A DNA stretch of 64,000 bases from Melampsora larici-populina 98AG31 (GCF_000204055.1 NW_006768774.1:1746071-1810070), one strand, 5' to 3'; positions 33,694-46,291 are shown, counted from the first letter of the stretch. Program-made: numbers and translations. Notes: generated by a model from the letters alone, not told the origin.

Positions 33694-35468
33694 TACTCCA
33701 AAAAGATGAAACAAAACCGCAAAATACAAGTGGATAGTGTTGATTCTCAAAAAAGATGACCAGGAAGAATCTTAGCATTAGTGAGAGATTGAGTCACAAA
33801 ATATGTTGGAACCATGCCAAACTATCTTCATGATAATTAAATAAGTTAGCTACAAGATTCTAGTACCAGATGAACATGTGAACATTACAGTAGTATTGAA
33901 TTTGATGGATTTGATGTTCTTGACACCACACAAATCTTATTTTAACAAAACTGATATAGAGAATTCAATAAAGGGATGTGGAGTGTGAAACTTTCTGAAT
34001 TATCTATGATTCAATCTTCTATCCTTGCAATGATACCTTACTCTCTTCCTTTGAAAGTGATCAATCTCTCATTGGACATTGCAACCATTTCATGCAACAC
34101 TAAGTGAACAAGATCCCTGTTCAAATCTACAGATAAAGGCTGATAAAAGACTATAAGTCTTAGCAGACAAAAGTCTGAGCTTAGCATTGACCAAACAACA
34201 CTTGCTGACCAACAGGAATCCCTGGATCATGTATCTGTGTAGTGTTTGGTTGAAAATAAGCACACACACTTTCCACCTCTATCTCAAAGGCAGCTGCTGG
34301 TCCTTGACAAAATTTTCAATAGAAATATTGAGCACCTCATTATAATTTTGTTCTTTTACCAGTTTATACCCTGTGGGTTTTACTCGTCTGAAATTTGTAC
34401 AAGAATCAAGTATAATTTGATCTTAATGGCCTTGAGTGAGTGTAAGAAAAGGACAAATCTGTGGTAATACTACTATGACTTTCTGAAATGTTTCTCATTA
34501 CAATGTCCAAATTTTACGGGATTCAGTGCTTGAAATGAATCAAGACTATGATTCTGGAGACACTGCCGCTTTATTTTTTACTGGCTCTTGACCATACTAT
34601 TTTGTGACATCATTTTGATGTCTGTTTTTGCATTGGGTGAAAGGTTTGCGGTTATTCACATACTTGAACATATCCAAGAGCAGCTACCAATGACATCAGA
34701 TCAAGGGTACTCAGCCTCTGACGTATGTATATGTCCAGAACAGATGTTGGAAGGAAAATCTGAACTATCCAAGAATGAGACTTTTAGTGTTGAAGCTGTT
34801 CACCAGATAGGACAATCCAACAAGTATATTGAGTTGAGCTTTCTTGGATGGGAATGGATGATGCATTTTCATGAAATCCAGAAGATCATTGAGAAGCAAC
34901 ATCCATGAACAAGTGAGGATTTATACAAACCAGATTTTAAGAAAGATCATGGGAAAACACCTTGAATGTCAGTGAATGAATTCAATACCTCAGATTTTCC
35001 TGCTTTTCTTAGGGTATCATTCTTTGAAGTTGATTTGATTGAATAATATCCTCAAAGACATCAAGGTCTTTTAGCTCATCGTTTCAGTACACAGGTTTTT
35101 TGGTTTTGTACTGTGAACTCATGAATATTGAAAAACCCATTTTCATCACCTTAATGCATTGCAAGTCACATGGTGGGCTTGGTGTGATTTTGATGCCCCA
35201 GTACGCGCCATATGCAGGCGCGTACAGGCGCATATTGTTTTCTACAAATTGGGGTGGGCAAGCCCATGGACCTAAGCGTGTGATCTACAAGCTTTTCAGC
35301 TGTTTTCACCCCTCCCACACCTTCAAATCATGTCAGATGCATCAATACATGTTATTTATACCCCCTGCACCATATCCTTCAGTCACGGAAGCATCTACAG
35401 TCTGGATTGAAAGGTACCACAACAGCAAAATATTGGCCTCCAGTGATAGCAACACATGTTCATTGATG
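33694..35468. other. No recognisable gene
   Basis: ORFs of 73-146 codons lack motifs, homologous blocks or splice structure. I see nothing supportable. Confidence 0.35.
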
Positions 35469-36001
35469 CTATTTTTGTTGAATTGTGGTGTACTATTGCT
35501 GATTGTGCAACTAGGCAATATTTACCTATCAATTAGCTAAGACAACCTCTGCACAGTTCTTCTTTCCATTTGAAAAAAATACAGGCTCTTACATATCAAA
35601 ATCACACAAATCTCAATTGGTTGATGCAACACATCATGGAAAGATGGACATTTGTAAGAGAGATATGTGAAGAGAGGTTTCAAGAGAGTTTCAGATAACA
35701 AGGCTTGGTATAAAGCCACCCATCTTTTTTTCCTCTATTTTTGTTGAATTGTGGTGTACTATTGCTGATTGTGCAACTAGGCAATATTTACCTATCAATT
35801 AGCTAAGACAACCTCTGCACAGTTCTTCGTTCCATTTGAAAAAAAATACAGGCTCTTACATATCAAAATCACACAAATCTCAATTGGTTGATGCAACACA
35901 TCATGGAAAGATGGACATTTGTAAGAGAGATATGTGAAGAGAGGTTTCAAGAGAGTTTCAGATAACAAGGCTTGGTATAAAGCCACCCATCTTTTTTTCC
36001 T
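35469..36001. repeat. Tandem duplication of a 266-bp unit
   Basis: 35469-35734 is repeated at 35735-36001 almost exactly; one extra A in an A-run and a T/G change are visible. Both copies start CTATTTTTGTTGAATTGTGG. The left palindrome arm begins inside the second copy. Identical 60-codon ORFs in both copies are by-products of the duplication. Confidence 0.75.
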
Positions 36002-36061
36002 TGATAAAATGACTCAAGTCACTTTTTTCTTCATATCCTCAGAAGACAAACTCATCATTAC

Positions 36062-36513
36062 CAACGCTGCCACAAATACAATACTGGTATTGTATCGACG
36101 ATACTCAGTAAAGTAACGGGTCTACAATACTAGAGAAACTGAGCCTCAGTAACGTAGTTGTACCCACAATACAATACTCAGTAAAGTATTGCAATGGCAA
36201 TACTGTGCCGCCCAATACCTAGTACCGTATCTTGTCACGATACCGATCAGATACTGATACTGTATCGTAGTATCGCACTCCCAGACACAAAATCAATAGA
36301 GATTTTGTACTCGATACTTCCTTGGGCCCATTCCAGTATCGTACTCGGGGGGCGATACAATACTAAGTAAAGTAACGCCATACACAATACTGCCAGGAGG
36401 ATTGGGCAGTACCGTATTGTGGCTGCAATACTGATACTGACAATACGATACCCAAAAAAAAACTACAATACCGCTACGATACCAATACTGGTAAAGTAAT
36501 TGTGGCAGCGTTG
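36062..36513. mobile_element. CAACGCTG-family element, 452 bp, 7-bp target duplication
   Basis: Ends CAACGCTGCCACAA are inverted and flanked by TCATTAC (36055-36061 and 36514-36520). The matching position in the other palindrome arm (38278-38284, reverse strand) has the 7 bp only once, giving a direct empty-site control. The inside is dense with AATACT(C/G)...GTAAAGTA and GATAC motifs on both strands. Confidence 0.75.
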
Positions 36514-36540
36514 TCATTACCCTTGTGTGCCAATTGCAAC

Positions 36541-37216
36541 ATGGCCAATAGCTTCTTCTGGATTGCACTCTTACTTGCAAGTTTTTCTTCTTCCCCAGTC
36601 CTAATGGATCCTGTTGGGGACTATATCCGTGAGTTTGGCCATATACTCAAATAACCTCAAATCCTGGGCTGGATCCGCTAATCAGGGATCGGATAGCTGT
36701 GCCCAAAGAAGTCCATCAAATCACAGACTTCTTAACTTCTGCAGTTCTGGACCCAAATTTTTCTGGATATTCTGGAGCTGAGGCCACACTGATGGAAATA
36801 ATTCCGGAGGATGCAAAAATCCGTGTAGATGGGGTTGACATGAATCGGGAAGGTAGGTTTCAGTGATACGTTACTCCTCTCAATGGTGTCTTGCAAAAGC
36901 TGATAACAGTCCATCTGACATATAATTTGTTGAAAATCATTTTGAGATCAATAGACTTTATTGAGCGTGCAATGGATGATGATTATTGCGCCATAAACAA
37001 AATGATCAAGGGTAAGCCCCAAACTCAGAGTCATCCAAGAATGTGGAATTTATGAATCATGTCGAATGTAGACAGCGAAACCCAACATCATGATACAATT
37101 CTGATCATGCAGAAAGAGCAGGGTGATCCCGTCAAGACTGAATTCAATGTGCTTTTCAAGCGTCAAGGCACTATGGGAAACAGGGAGGGAACACAACCAG
37201 TTTACAAGCTCACCAA
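36541..37216 (+). pseudogene. Secreted-protein-like gene, truncated at the gap (left arm)
   Basis: The ORF opens with a signal-peptide-like stretch, MANSFFWIALLLASFSSS, then MDPVGDYIREFGHILK and a stop. The next open block (VPKEVHQITDFLTSAVLD, EATLMEIIPEDAKIRVDG) lies in another frame. Later exons follow after short introns: LKIILRSIDFIERAMDD, then HDTILIMQKEQGDPVKTEF, running into the N gap. Either a one-base loss or an intron I cannot place separates the first two blocks. The family is unknown; it could be a secreted rust protein. A second identical copy lies in the other arm. Confidence 0.4.
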
Positions 37217-37316
37217 NNNNNNNNNNNNNNNNNNNNNNNNNNNNNNNNNNNNNNNNNNNNNNNNNNNNNNNNNNNNNNNNNNNNNNNNNNNNNNNNNNNN
37301 NNNNNNNNNNNNNNNN
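37217..37316. other. Assembly gap (100 N)
   Basis: 100 consecutive N, the usual placeholder for a gap of unknown length. Next to it (37317-37435) lies a short repeat built on CAGCTGGGGTAATAC and its inverse GTATCACCCCAGCTG, which may have caused the assembly break. Confidence 0.95.
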
Positions 37317-37581
37317 ACTAAATGATGCAGCTGGGGTAATACTGTAACTAAATGATTCAGCTGGGGTAATACACACACAGTATGATGGTATCACCCCAGC
37401 TGCATCATTCAGTTACATTCACACAAGATCATGAAGACAAAATTACATTGGTTTTGACTGGTAATTATAGGAAAAACATACCATCCCAACTGAGGTGCTC
37501 AATAGATTTATTGAAATTTCTTGTGTTTGTAGAGCTGTTTCTTGGGATGACACAATCGATTATAACATGCGCAGAGAAACC

Positions 37582-38257
37582 TTGGTGAGCTTGTAAACTG
37601 GTTGTGTTCCCTCCCCGTTTCCCCTAGTGCCTTGACGCTTGAAAAGCACATTGAATTCAGTCTTGACGGGATCACCCTGCTCTTTCTGCATGATCAGAAT
37701 TGTATCATGATGTTGGGTCTCGCTGTCTACATTTGACATGATTCATAAATTCCACATTCTTGGATGACTCTGAGTTTGGGGCTTACCCTTGATCATTTTG
37801 TTTATGGCGCGATAATCATCATCCATTGCACGCTCAATAAAGTCTATTGATCTCAAAATGATTTTCAACAAATTATATGTCGGATGGACTGTTATCAGCT
37901 TTTGCAAGACACCATTGAGAGGAGTAACGTATCACTGAAACCTACCTTCCCGATTCATGTCAACCCCATCTACACGGATTTTTGCATCCTCCGGAATTAT
38001 TTCCATCAGTGTGGCCTCAGCTCCAGAATATCCAGAAAAATTTGGGTCCAGAACTGCAGAAGTTAAGAAGTCTGTGATTTGATGGACTTCTTTGGGCACA
38101 GCTATCCGATCCCTGATTAGCGGATCCAGCCCAGGATTTGAGGTTATTTGAGTATATGGCCAAACTCACGGATATAGTCCCCAACAGGATCCATTAGGAC
38201 TGGGGAAGAAGAAAAACTTGCAAGTAAGAGTGCAATCCAGAAGAAGCTATTGGCCAT
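37582..38257 (-). pseudogene. Secreted-protein-like gene, truncated (right arm)
   Basis: Mirror copy of 36541-37216, starting at 38257 with the same MANSFFWIALLL segment and the same frame change after GHILK. It ends at the palindrome spacer. The shared defect means it predates the duplication, or that an intron has been missed in both. Confidence 0.4.
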
Positions 38258-38474
38258 GTTGCAATTGGCACACAAGGGTAATGATGAGTTTGTTTTCTGA
38301 GGATATGAAGAAAAAAGTGACTTGAGTCATTTTATCAAGGAAAAAAAGATGGGTGGCTTTATACCAAGCCTTGTTATCTGAAACTCTCTTGAAACCTCTC
38401 TTCACATATCTCTCTTACAAATGTCCATCTTTCCATGATGTGTTGCATCAACCAATTGAGATTTGTGTGATTTT

Positions 38475-39460
38475 CATTCTTACCAAGCTTGCCGAAAATT
38501 CCGCGCCAAACTGCTCGAGTTTTGCGGGAAATTTGGACAAGCTTTTTGAGAACAACAGTAAACTCATCAGCATCTTTTGCGTTGCCAACTTACAATAATC
38601 CATCTCAATGATCCTTGTCAATATTGTTTCATGATTGTGGAATATTCACACTGAATGACCACATTAATAGTTGAAAGTTTCAATTCACAACTTGATTGTA
38701 CCTCTGCTATATCTATTGGTAAGACAGCTTCATTTGGAGAATTTGGTCCTAAAATCAACACTTCTCTATGGGGCACCTCAAAGTCATATTTCTCAGAGCG
38801 GGTGTCAAATTCAGCTTTTTGCGATCAAAAACAATAACAGCGGGTTTTGTTTTACGTTTTCGCCGGAAAAGAAATATCTCCGGTCGTACAATAACCGGTG
38901 AACCATGATCGAGGCTTTTGTACTCGTTTGCCTCTAGTCTTAGATGTTTACGTCTTGAGCAAACGGGATAAAGCTTTCCCGTTTTGGTCAAATTTACGTG
39001 CATTACGAGTACTGCGGAAAACGTTGTAACCCAAGCCACCAGGGTGAAATTGGTTGAACCTGTCTAGTAGCATGCACCACTACTCCAGATACTTTCTTGT
39101 TATTTTTTTTAAGAAAATTTTCATCCTCATCATAACTAACACTCAATCCCTCTCTGTAATCATCCAAACTTGAGCCCATGATCAACAGTCTCATGTTTAT
39201 TTACTCCTAAGAATTACATCAGAACAAATTTCACAATGACAGAATCTTGTTTTTTTGTAAATAGAAAACGTGTGTTAAATAAAAAACATGTGTTTGGAAA
39301 GACAAAAAACTACAAGTAAACAGCTTCATTCTAGAATTGAAAATGTACCATTGGGAAAAACAAAATCATCAGTGATAAATTGAGTCACAAAACATTTTTG
39401 GGTCCTTGCCAAAAAAATTCAAAACAAAGAAGCTACAAGATCTCACTATGAAGACGAACA
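38475..39460. other. No confident gene
   Basis: A 60-bp imperfect hairpin (about 38487-38546) and a small palindrome around AAGCTTT near 38970 are visible. A 94-codon basic ORF (39039-38755, minus) has no recognised domain. Otherwise empty. Confidence 0.3.
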
Positions 39461-41396
39461 CTATTGTAGTGTAGCACCCTGTAAAACGCTTGCTGGAGCT
39501 ACATTTCGCATTATATCAGACATTCCAGCTTCAACCTCTGCATCAGTTGGTAAATCAAATTGAGATGTTTTTTGTAATTGATCATACGTCTTGGTTCCAT
39601 CAAATAGAATAGTGTCTCTTTGTAGAACAAGATTATAAAAGCTACATCGAATGATTTGAGTCAGATGAGATTCCTTACTTACTAAATGCTCAAGAGGGGA
39701 TAAGAGGACCTACGTTTCCTGAAACCGATATGGCTTGGAGCCTAGTATCGCCAGTCTTTCATCAATGGCAGACCATTGTGAACGTCGCCCATTCGATTCG
39801 GGACATTTATGAAAGTGGATCGCTTCCATTCGCTGATACGATTTGGGATAGTCAGAATGTTGTGAAGTTCAGATCTTGTTAAACAATACACTCACCAGCC
39901 ACGCATAGCGTAACTTCTGCTCTGGCAGAACGGATCTTTCAATTTCATCATCCGTCCGAAATTCCGTCTTCATGGCATGTGATCTGACAATCTGCTTTCG
40001 TCGAAGGAGTTCTTCATCAAAACATATCTCTTTGAAATCATTATTGGGTCACGCACTCTGCCAACAATTTGTTTAAGTGCCGGTACCGGCGATGTAGAAG
40101 ATTTACCGCTTTCAGGGAGTATGTTCATCAAGAGCTTTAGAAGATGATAAATCAGTCAGAAGTATTTCAACAAGCGATTGAGTATAATCTAGACTTACGA
40201 TGGAGCGGAAATTACTACGTGCGTGCTTAGCAAGATCTTTGATGACCTTTAAAACTAGTTCAGATGGCTTAGGATCTTCGCTACCAAACCCAGGAGGCAG
40301 ATTCACATCTATGAATGATTTAGATTGTGATCTAATGAGTTGCTATTGTTCCAGTAAAAAAGAACAGACAAATGATGGTCAGGACGCATTAGATCAAGGT
40401 TGATGGCTTGGTTGCTGCTTACCATCATTAGTCTCTCAAAAGATCGCGGTATCGGTTGTTTATTTGCATCTGTGGTCGTAGTGTATGCTTCCAAGGAATG
40501 ATCCGTTATAAGTTTGGCCAAATTATGACGAGCCCAATCCTGATACACCCATTTGTCAGTTATGAATCCATACATTGAAGAATGTATTCTCACTTACCCG
40601 AAAAGTTTCATTTGCCGTCCATGTGTTCGCTGCGGCTGACGAGCCGGATGCTCGAGTAGCTTGCCGTACTTGTAAGGTAGAACTGAGATCCTGATGAATC
40701 ATTGTCATGTAGCACATCGTGGCAAAGAAACGGTTTTCTACCCCTTGGACCTAGAACCGAAGATATGTTCATCATGCTGCTCTACTCCAAACAATCATTA
40801 TACAGATTCACTGACATCACAGGCTTTACGGGCCATCTCACGATGTGCCTCATCCAGATTGAACGCAGTCGCGATTTCGTTAAAGCTCTGTAACGATATA
40901 TTTGACATGCTAGGAGTGCTGAGGCTGGGCACTGGGATGAGAGGCTGAGCGGATGCTGGAGTACTACTTGAGGTGGCAGGAGGTGATATACCCAGTTGAG
41001 GAAGTCGATCGGCATCAGTGTTATAGCTGATGAAATTATTGATAACTCTGTCTTCCAATCCATCTGGACCTGAGGTTCGTGGTCTTTTTGCGCGAGCTTC
41101 ATCAGAGTTCACCACCGCAGTTGCAGTACTGATATCGATCGAGTCTTCTTCTTCATCCTGAAATGGGCTATAATTCGAATGACCAAGCTCCACTGAACCT
41201 GGTCCTGGTCCCAAAGACATTGGTGCCACTTGGCAATCAGCCTGTCCGAATAACTCAAGTTGAGCTTGAAAGCTTGCTATCTTGTCTTGATGTGTTTTCG
41301 AATTCATATGCCTTGTATAATCTTTCATTGATCTTCCAGCACATATGATACAGTGATATGCAACACTGTTAGGTCCAGTGGCATGTCGTTCAAAAT
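39461..41396 (-). CDS. C2H2-finger protein, probably lineage-expanded
   Basis: A multi-exon minus-strand gene of unknown function. Near the N-terminus a single C2H2-like finger reads YHCIICAGRSMKDYTRHMNS and then KTH. A Pro/Ser-rich linker and the segment LQSFNEIATAFNLDEAHREM follow. The first exon I can place is 41396-40812; its acceptor (TTTAG) shows that an upstream start exon is missing from this model. Later exons with good GT-AG borders carry RFFATMCYMTMIHQDLSS, DWARHNLAKLITDHSLEAY, NLPPGFGSEDPKPSE and KLRYAWL, then LQRDTILFDGTKTYDQLQ and a stop at 39461. The finger suggests nucleic-acid binding. I associate this layout with rust-specific families from memory; the association is unverified. 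Confidence 0.55.
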
Positions 41397-42512
41397 CTAA
41401 AGTCGAAGGATGGTCAAAATCACTCTTTCGAAATCAATTGATGGCGGTGAAAAGTAGGCTGACATTTCGCGACTATCGTACTCTCGGGAGCTCCACTCAT
41501 TATCTCGATCTTATCTGGTGGTGCAAATTATCAAAGATCAGCTTCCAGTTCTGGGTAATCTGAAGCAAATTATTGAACTCGGTATGGCTATCCATCTCTG
41601 ACTGCCCACACACTCAGAGGTATCGGAGTAAAGAATCAGTGGTTTAATGTATGCGCCCTGATCCAAAATAATACTTCGGGTTCATCTCCACACCACAAAG
41701 ACGCAGAGAGGGGATGATGAGCCTTGATGCGAGTACGTCTCATCAAGAACTAGTGTGGGTTTTGTGTCCTCGTTACATGAGATTGGTGCAAGACAACAAA
41801 ATAAGTCGGATGAGGAAGTTGGTACGACATGAAATCGTGATGAAGTAGCACAGGAACCGATGAAGATGAGAAAGGAAAAGGCGAAAGATGGAAAAGGTAA
41901 AATCAAACAAAGAAAGACAAGGGGCGAAGTGCGATGGTGTTTGAAGACAACTCACCTTGGATGAGTTCAAGTGTCCTTGATGTTGAAGTACGAATTGATA
42001 GAGCGAAATAGGGGACGTCGTCGCCACAGGAAAACGATATATCCTTCGAAGAAAGCAAGGAAGAGGTCAACAAACGTCAGCTGAGTAACGAAATACTGAC
42101 GACGTGCATGTGTATGTAAAGGCAATCAGGTCAGCGGATTTGAAATGGCGAGAGGGCGCCGGCATGACCGCGCCGGCTGCGCACCTCAGAAAGGGGCGGC
42201 GGCCGGCCTCAGCGTTCCTCCGCCTGAAGTTTTCACAAAACCAAATCATCCATTGTCAAAAAGAACTCATCAATTTTACCTCCATGAAGCTTGGATTTTA
42301 TATCAACTTTGACCAAATGACTCCCAACACAAAAGATGATTGATTTCTTTCATAAACGTGTTTTCAAACTTGAAACAAAATTACAAAATATTACAAAATT
42401 TCATTTTCTACGCGTGTTTACAAGATTTCAAGCCTTGATCTATCATGTACATGTATTCATTCTGCTTTACAAATCTCTCTTTCAAAGAAAATTCATGAAA
42501 CTCAAATATACA
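41397..42512. other. Intergenic or 5' region of the finger gene
   Basis: The missing first exon of the C2H2 gene should lie here, but I cannot place it. A GC-rich patch at about 42145-42215 stands out. No other supported feature. Confidence 0.35.
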
Positions 42513-45323
42513 TCAAGCACCTTCAGCAGTATTTTTTCTATCTTGAAGACTACCTCTCAAAAAGTCAACCCGACTCTTATCATTCATTTGATGACCTTGA
42601 ACTGACCTATCATTTTCGTTTCCCCAACCACCACCACCAGGAGTGATAATTTTGATTCGATCATTTGTTCCCATTTTAATAGTTTGTTTACCACCTAATG
42701 AAATTATTCTATCTTGATTTGGTTTATTTAGATTCAAATCTCCATCTGATTCTCTTGTTTTTTTAATCCATAGATTTTGTCCTACTTTTCCTGATTGACC
42801 TCCCTCTAAACCGTAAGGTCTTTGAACTCTTCTTTCTGATAAGATCGAGCATTGAATTGGCCTATATATTTATCAAAACACACACATGAGTATAAAGATA
42901 GAGGAGAAGATGAGAAAGAAGGTAAACGATATTCACTCCAAGAATTCCAATTCTCTTATCACTCCTTCACCTCCAGTATAGAATCCAGCACCCCCAGAGC
43001 CTTCTCTGAGAGAAAACTGATGTAATAATACCGGATAACGTCTTTCAAGAATCTCGGGATCCTTTGTAAACAAAACCCGAAATTCCCATCAGTCTTGAGT
43101 TCCACAAAGATGGACAGTCCTAGACATTGTGAAAAAAGAGGATGTATGTATAAACTGACAGTGATACGTGTATTGGTCATATGAGTGTGTACCCCACTAG
43201 TACCATTCCAACCAGGACCTGCACCACTACCACCAGCAATAGTCTCATACTACCAACAGTACAAATCAGCAATCTTTCCACTTGGACGTGTCTAACAAGA
43301 ATCTTAAGAGAGGCAAAAAAAATCACATACGTATCCCCATCCAGCAACATGATTTCCATTAGAATCTTTACCACCACTGCCAAACGTTAAATTATTACAA
43401 GTACTTTGACTAGCAGCACAAGCATTAAAGGCTTTGAGAATCAAACCAGTGATCACTTGACTTGATTCTACATTTCCACCTACTACTGCTGCAGTATCTG
43501 ATGGATCTAAGAAACATCCGATTGGGATTTTGACTTCTATTGGATTTAAACATCCTTGATTGAGTGGGATCTGTGGAAGTGTACCGATTTCAGGTTAAGA
43601 TTGTATAACCTGTTTCGAATGAGATATGACTTATTTTAATGACATTGACTCACATCATCATCCACCATAGCACGTAAACAGTAAATGATGGCTGAGTAGG
43701 AAACACTTTTAGGAGTATTCAGATTACCTGAGTGGAGATTTCATATGAACGAATGGGTGAAGGTTTTAATATACTGAACAAAATGAGAGATAGAGATGCG
43801 ATAGTACCTATCAATTCTGGACCAGTGCCTTCAAAATCAAATACCGCAGATCCATCTTGCTCATTGATGGTGATGGTGATTTCCAAAGGAGTACCATCAT
43901 CAAGATATTCAAGAGCATGTAGTTTGCTTGTGTTTTGCTTCTTAGCTACTTGTTTTAACAGATTACGCACAGCTAACTCTGCATTATCACGAATCTAAGG
44001 TCAGAAGAAATGATATGTAGATCAGCCCATCAAATCAATATGATATCAAACTCATCAGAAGGTAAATCGTATTGATATGACTATGTTACTAACGTGCAGC
44101 ATATAATCTTGTACGGTCTTCAGTCCATATTCTTTAATCAAGAGATTGATCAACCCCACCCCTGATAATCAACACACGACCAAACTCCAATTCAGTTCCA
44201 TTCAAAATCTCAAACTCCTGATGAATGAAACAAATTTACAAACCTTTATTATTAGCAGCTATTTGAGCTTTAAGATCACTTTCTACATCACGAAAACATC
44301 TACTACCAGAACAACCTTCAAACTTAGAAGGTTCTTCAACTAAATATTTAAATAATTCATCTTTATTATAAATTCCTTTAAAAACGATTTTAAATGATTT
44401 AATTTGTGCTCCTTCTTGAAAAATATTGGTTGAGGTGGGTGGCATACTAATAATAAATAAATCAAATTAGGTGTTTAAACAAATAGCTTGATAGATTAAT
44501 CATGGTTTACTTACGAGCCTGGTAAGATTCCCCCTATATCGGCATGATGGGCTCTACTGGCTTATCAGTCAAGTCACATTAGACAGAATAATTCTTCATG
44601 AGATGAGATTTGAACACGAGAACTGACCAGTGAAGAAGACTAGCTTGTCATCATTGAATACTGGTGTGATCACAGTGATGTCTGGTAGATGACTACCTCC
44701 TGCGTTCGGATGATTGGCCATGATCACATCGCCAGGATAAAGTTGACCTTTCAAAAGCTTAATTTGGTATCTTACTGCAAATGACATGGAACCAAGATGA
44801 ACAGGAAGATGTGGAGCCTAACATTGAGTATATTGGTAAATGGTATCAATTTTGCCATATTTTTTTGAGAGCTCGATCAATCAATGTGAACCAAGTTGAA
44901 GTTACAAACGTTCGCAACAAGGTCACCATTGGGCGCAAAAATAGCACAGGAGTAATCGAGTCTTTCCCTATGGATGAACCCAAGAGAAGGTCGATCAATC
45001 TTCCATTAAGAAATGCACATCTTTAGAGATTCGTTGTTTTACTTTATGTTCGTACTAATTGAAGTTTGTTGAAGACTTCTACCCATAGCCTGTCAAGGGG
45101 TATCTTCGTAGTCCATCAATATGAATGGTACATGGTTCCCGATGCTCATTTATCATCATATTTGAGTGATACGAACCTCAGCTACTGACATGAACCCTGT
45201 TATAAGGACTCTGATCAGCTTGTGAAGTGAGGTTATCGCATATGTCGAAAGAAATGACTTACTGTTAGCAAATAACGATAAGAGAATTGGGTCGGGTCTT
45301 GATTGCTCCTCAGAGATAGTCAT
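42513..45323 (-). CDS. HyuB domain protein (C-terminal half of 5-oxoprolinase)
   Basis: Full 5-oxoprolinase opens 5-oxoproline to glutamate with ATP in the gamma-glutamyl cycle. It has HyuA and HyuB halves, and here only HyuB is visible. About ten exons join well. Motifs: [17 protein letters not shown] at the start, [126 protein letters not shown], and the terminal ITPGGGGWG. The ATG at 45323 opens exactly at the HyuB boundary with a UTR-like stretch upstream, so this is either a HyuB-only gene or a truncated duplicate. No internal stops were found after splicing. The last ~30 residues extend past the usual end. Confidence 0.8.
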
Positions 45324-46291
45324 GATGGATGTTTATTGAAGCTATCTTCGATTGATGACGCCCTTGGATGTTTTCGATCGTATGTAGTTGAGGTGAAGTT
45401 CTCGATCCAAGGGTCAAGAACAAGTTGGAATGATGTGAGGTTGTATTTGGATTGTTAGGGTAAGATTTTGATTTTTATACCAAACACTTTGAAAGTTTTC
45501 TCCACCAAGCTCAGCCCCTTCTCCATGTTCATCTTCCAACTTTATGACTCTTTCGATGCATCAACTCTCAATCTCAAGCTTTCCTTATCATTATATTCTA
45601 CTTCAAATTCAATGGTAAGCAATCTCATCAACCGTTTAACCTGTTGATATCCAACGAATTCACAAAGACTCACTCTCTGTTTTTTTCTCTTAGTTCTCCA
45701 TCCTTTACACCAGATTCAATTAGTCTCTTACCCATCATCAAAAAATTACAAAACGATTGTTTTGGTCCCTTATCATCCAATGAATTATCTCTCATCTGGA
45801 CAACACACAAGCCTAATTCTAATCTAACAAGAGTAATTCTCAAAATATCTGCTTGGTTAGTACTGTCTTTTTTCCCGTTCCCAAATTGCACTCGTAGCAT
45901 TTAGATTGGCTTCTATTTATCTTTGGTTTCTTTTTCACCTACAGTAACGCAACTCAATTCCTTGCTGCTATACCGCTGTTATCTAAACCAATCAATGATC
46001 AATATCAATCTATTTCAGTTATCTCACAATCTCATTCACTTATCAATCTTTCTTCAATTGTCAATTGTCAACTGAAACCAGATGAGAACGACGTTCAAAA
46101 ATGAAGTAAATATTCAAGACCCTTTAATTTCTGGTGATAGTTCACTGATTCAACTCCAATCGATATCATAATACAAAAGATTAGATCATGCGGACGTTTG
46201 AAAGGTTAGAAAATGTATCTTGGTTACATTATTCTCAAATTAAATAGAAGTTTGATGGATCAAATTTTCTAGTCAAATCTAGATGTTATCT
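45324..46291. other. Intergenic, HyuA half not found
   Basis: I looked for HyuA motifs upstream of the HyuB start and found none. A 76-codon minus ORF (45900-45670) has no recognised domain. It probably contains the HyuB promoter. Confidence 0.4.

Larger units (their letters stand above)
35865..38474. repeat. Large palindrome, two 893-bp arms around a gap
   Basis: 35865-37216, without its 452-bp insertion and extra 7 bp, is the reverse complement of 37582-38474. Both arms come to 893 bp and appear identical or nearly so. The spacer is 100 N plus 265 bp. It may be a true inverted duplication or an assembly artefact. The insertion in only one arm shows that the arms come from two distinct DNA copies. 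Confidence 0.7.

Noticed and set aside
34588..34908. 106-codon plus-strand ORF
   Set aside because: No recognised motif, no splice context, in an otherwise empty AT-rich stretch.
35537..35986. Identical 60-63-codon ORFs as a gene pair
   Set aside because: They are by-products of the 266-bp tandem duplication, with a third copy in the palindrome arm.
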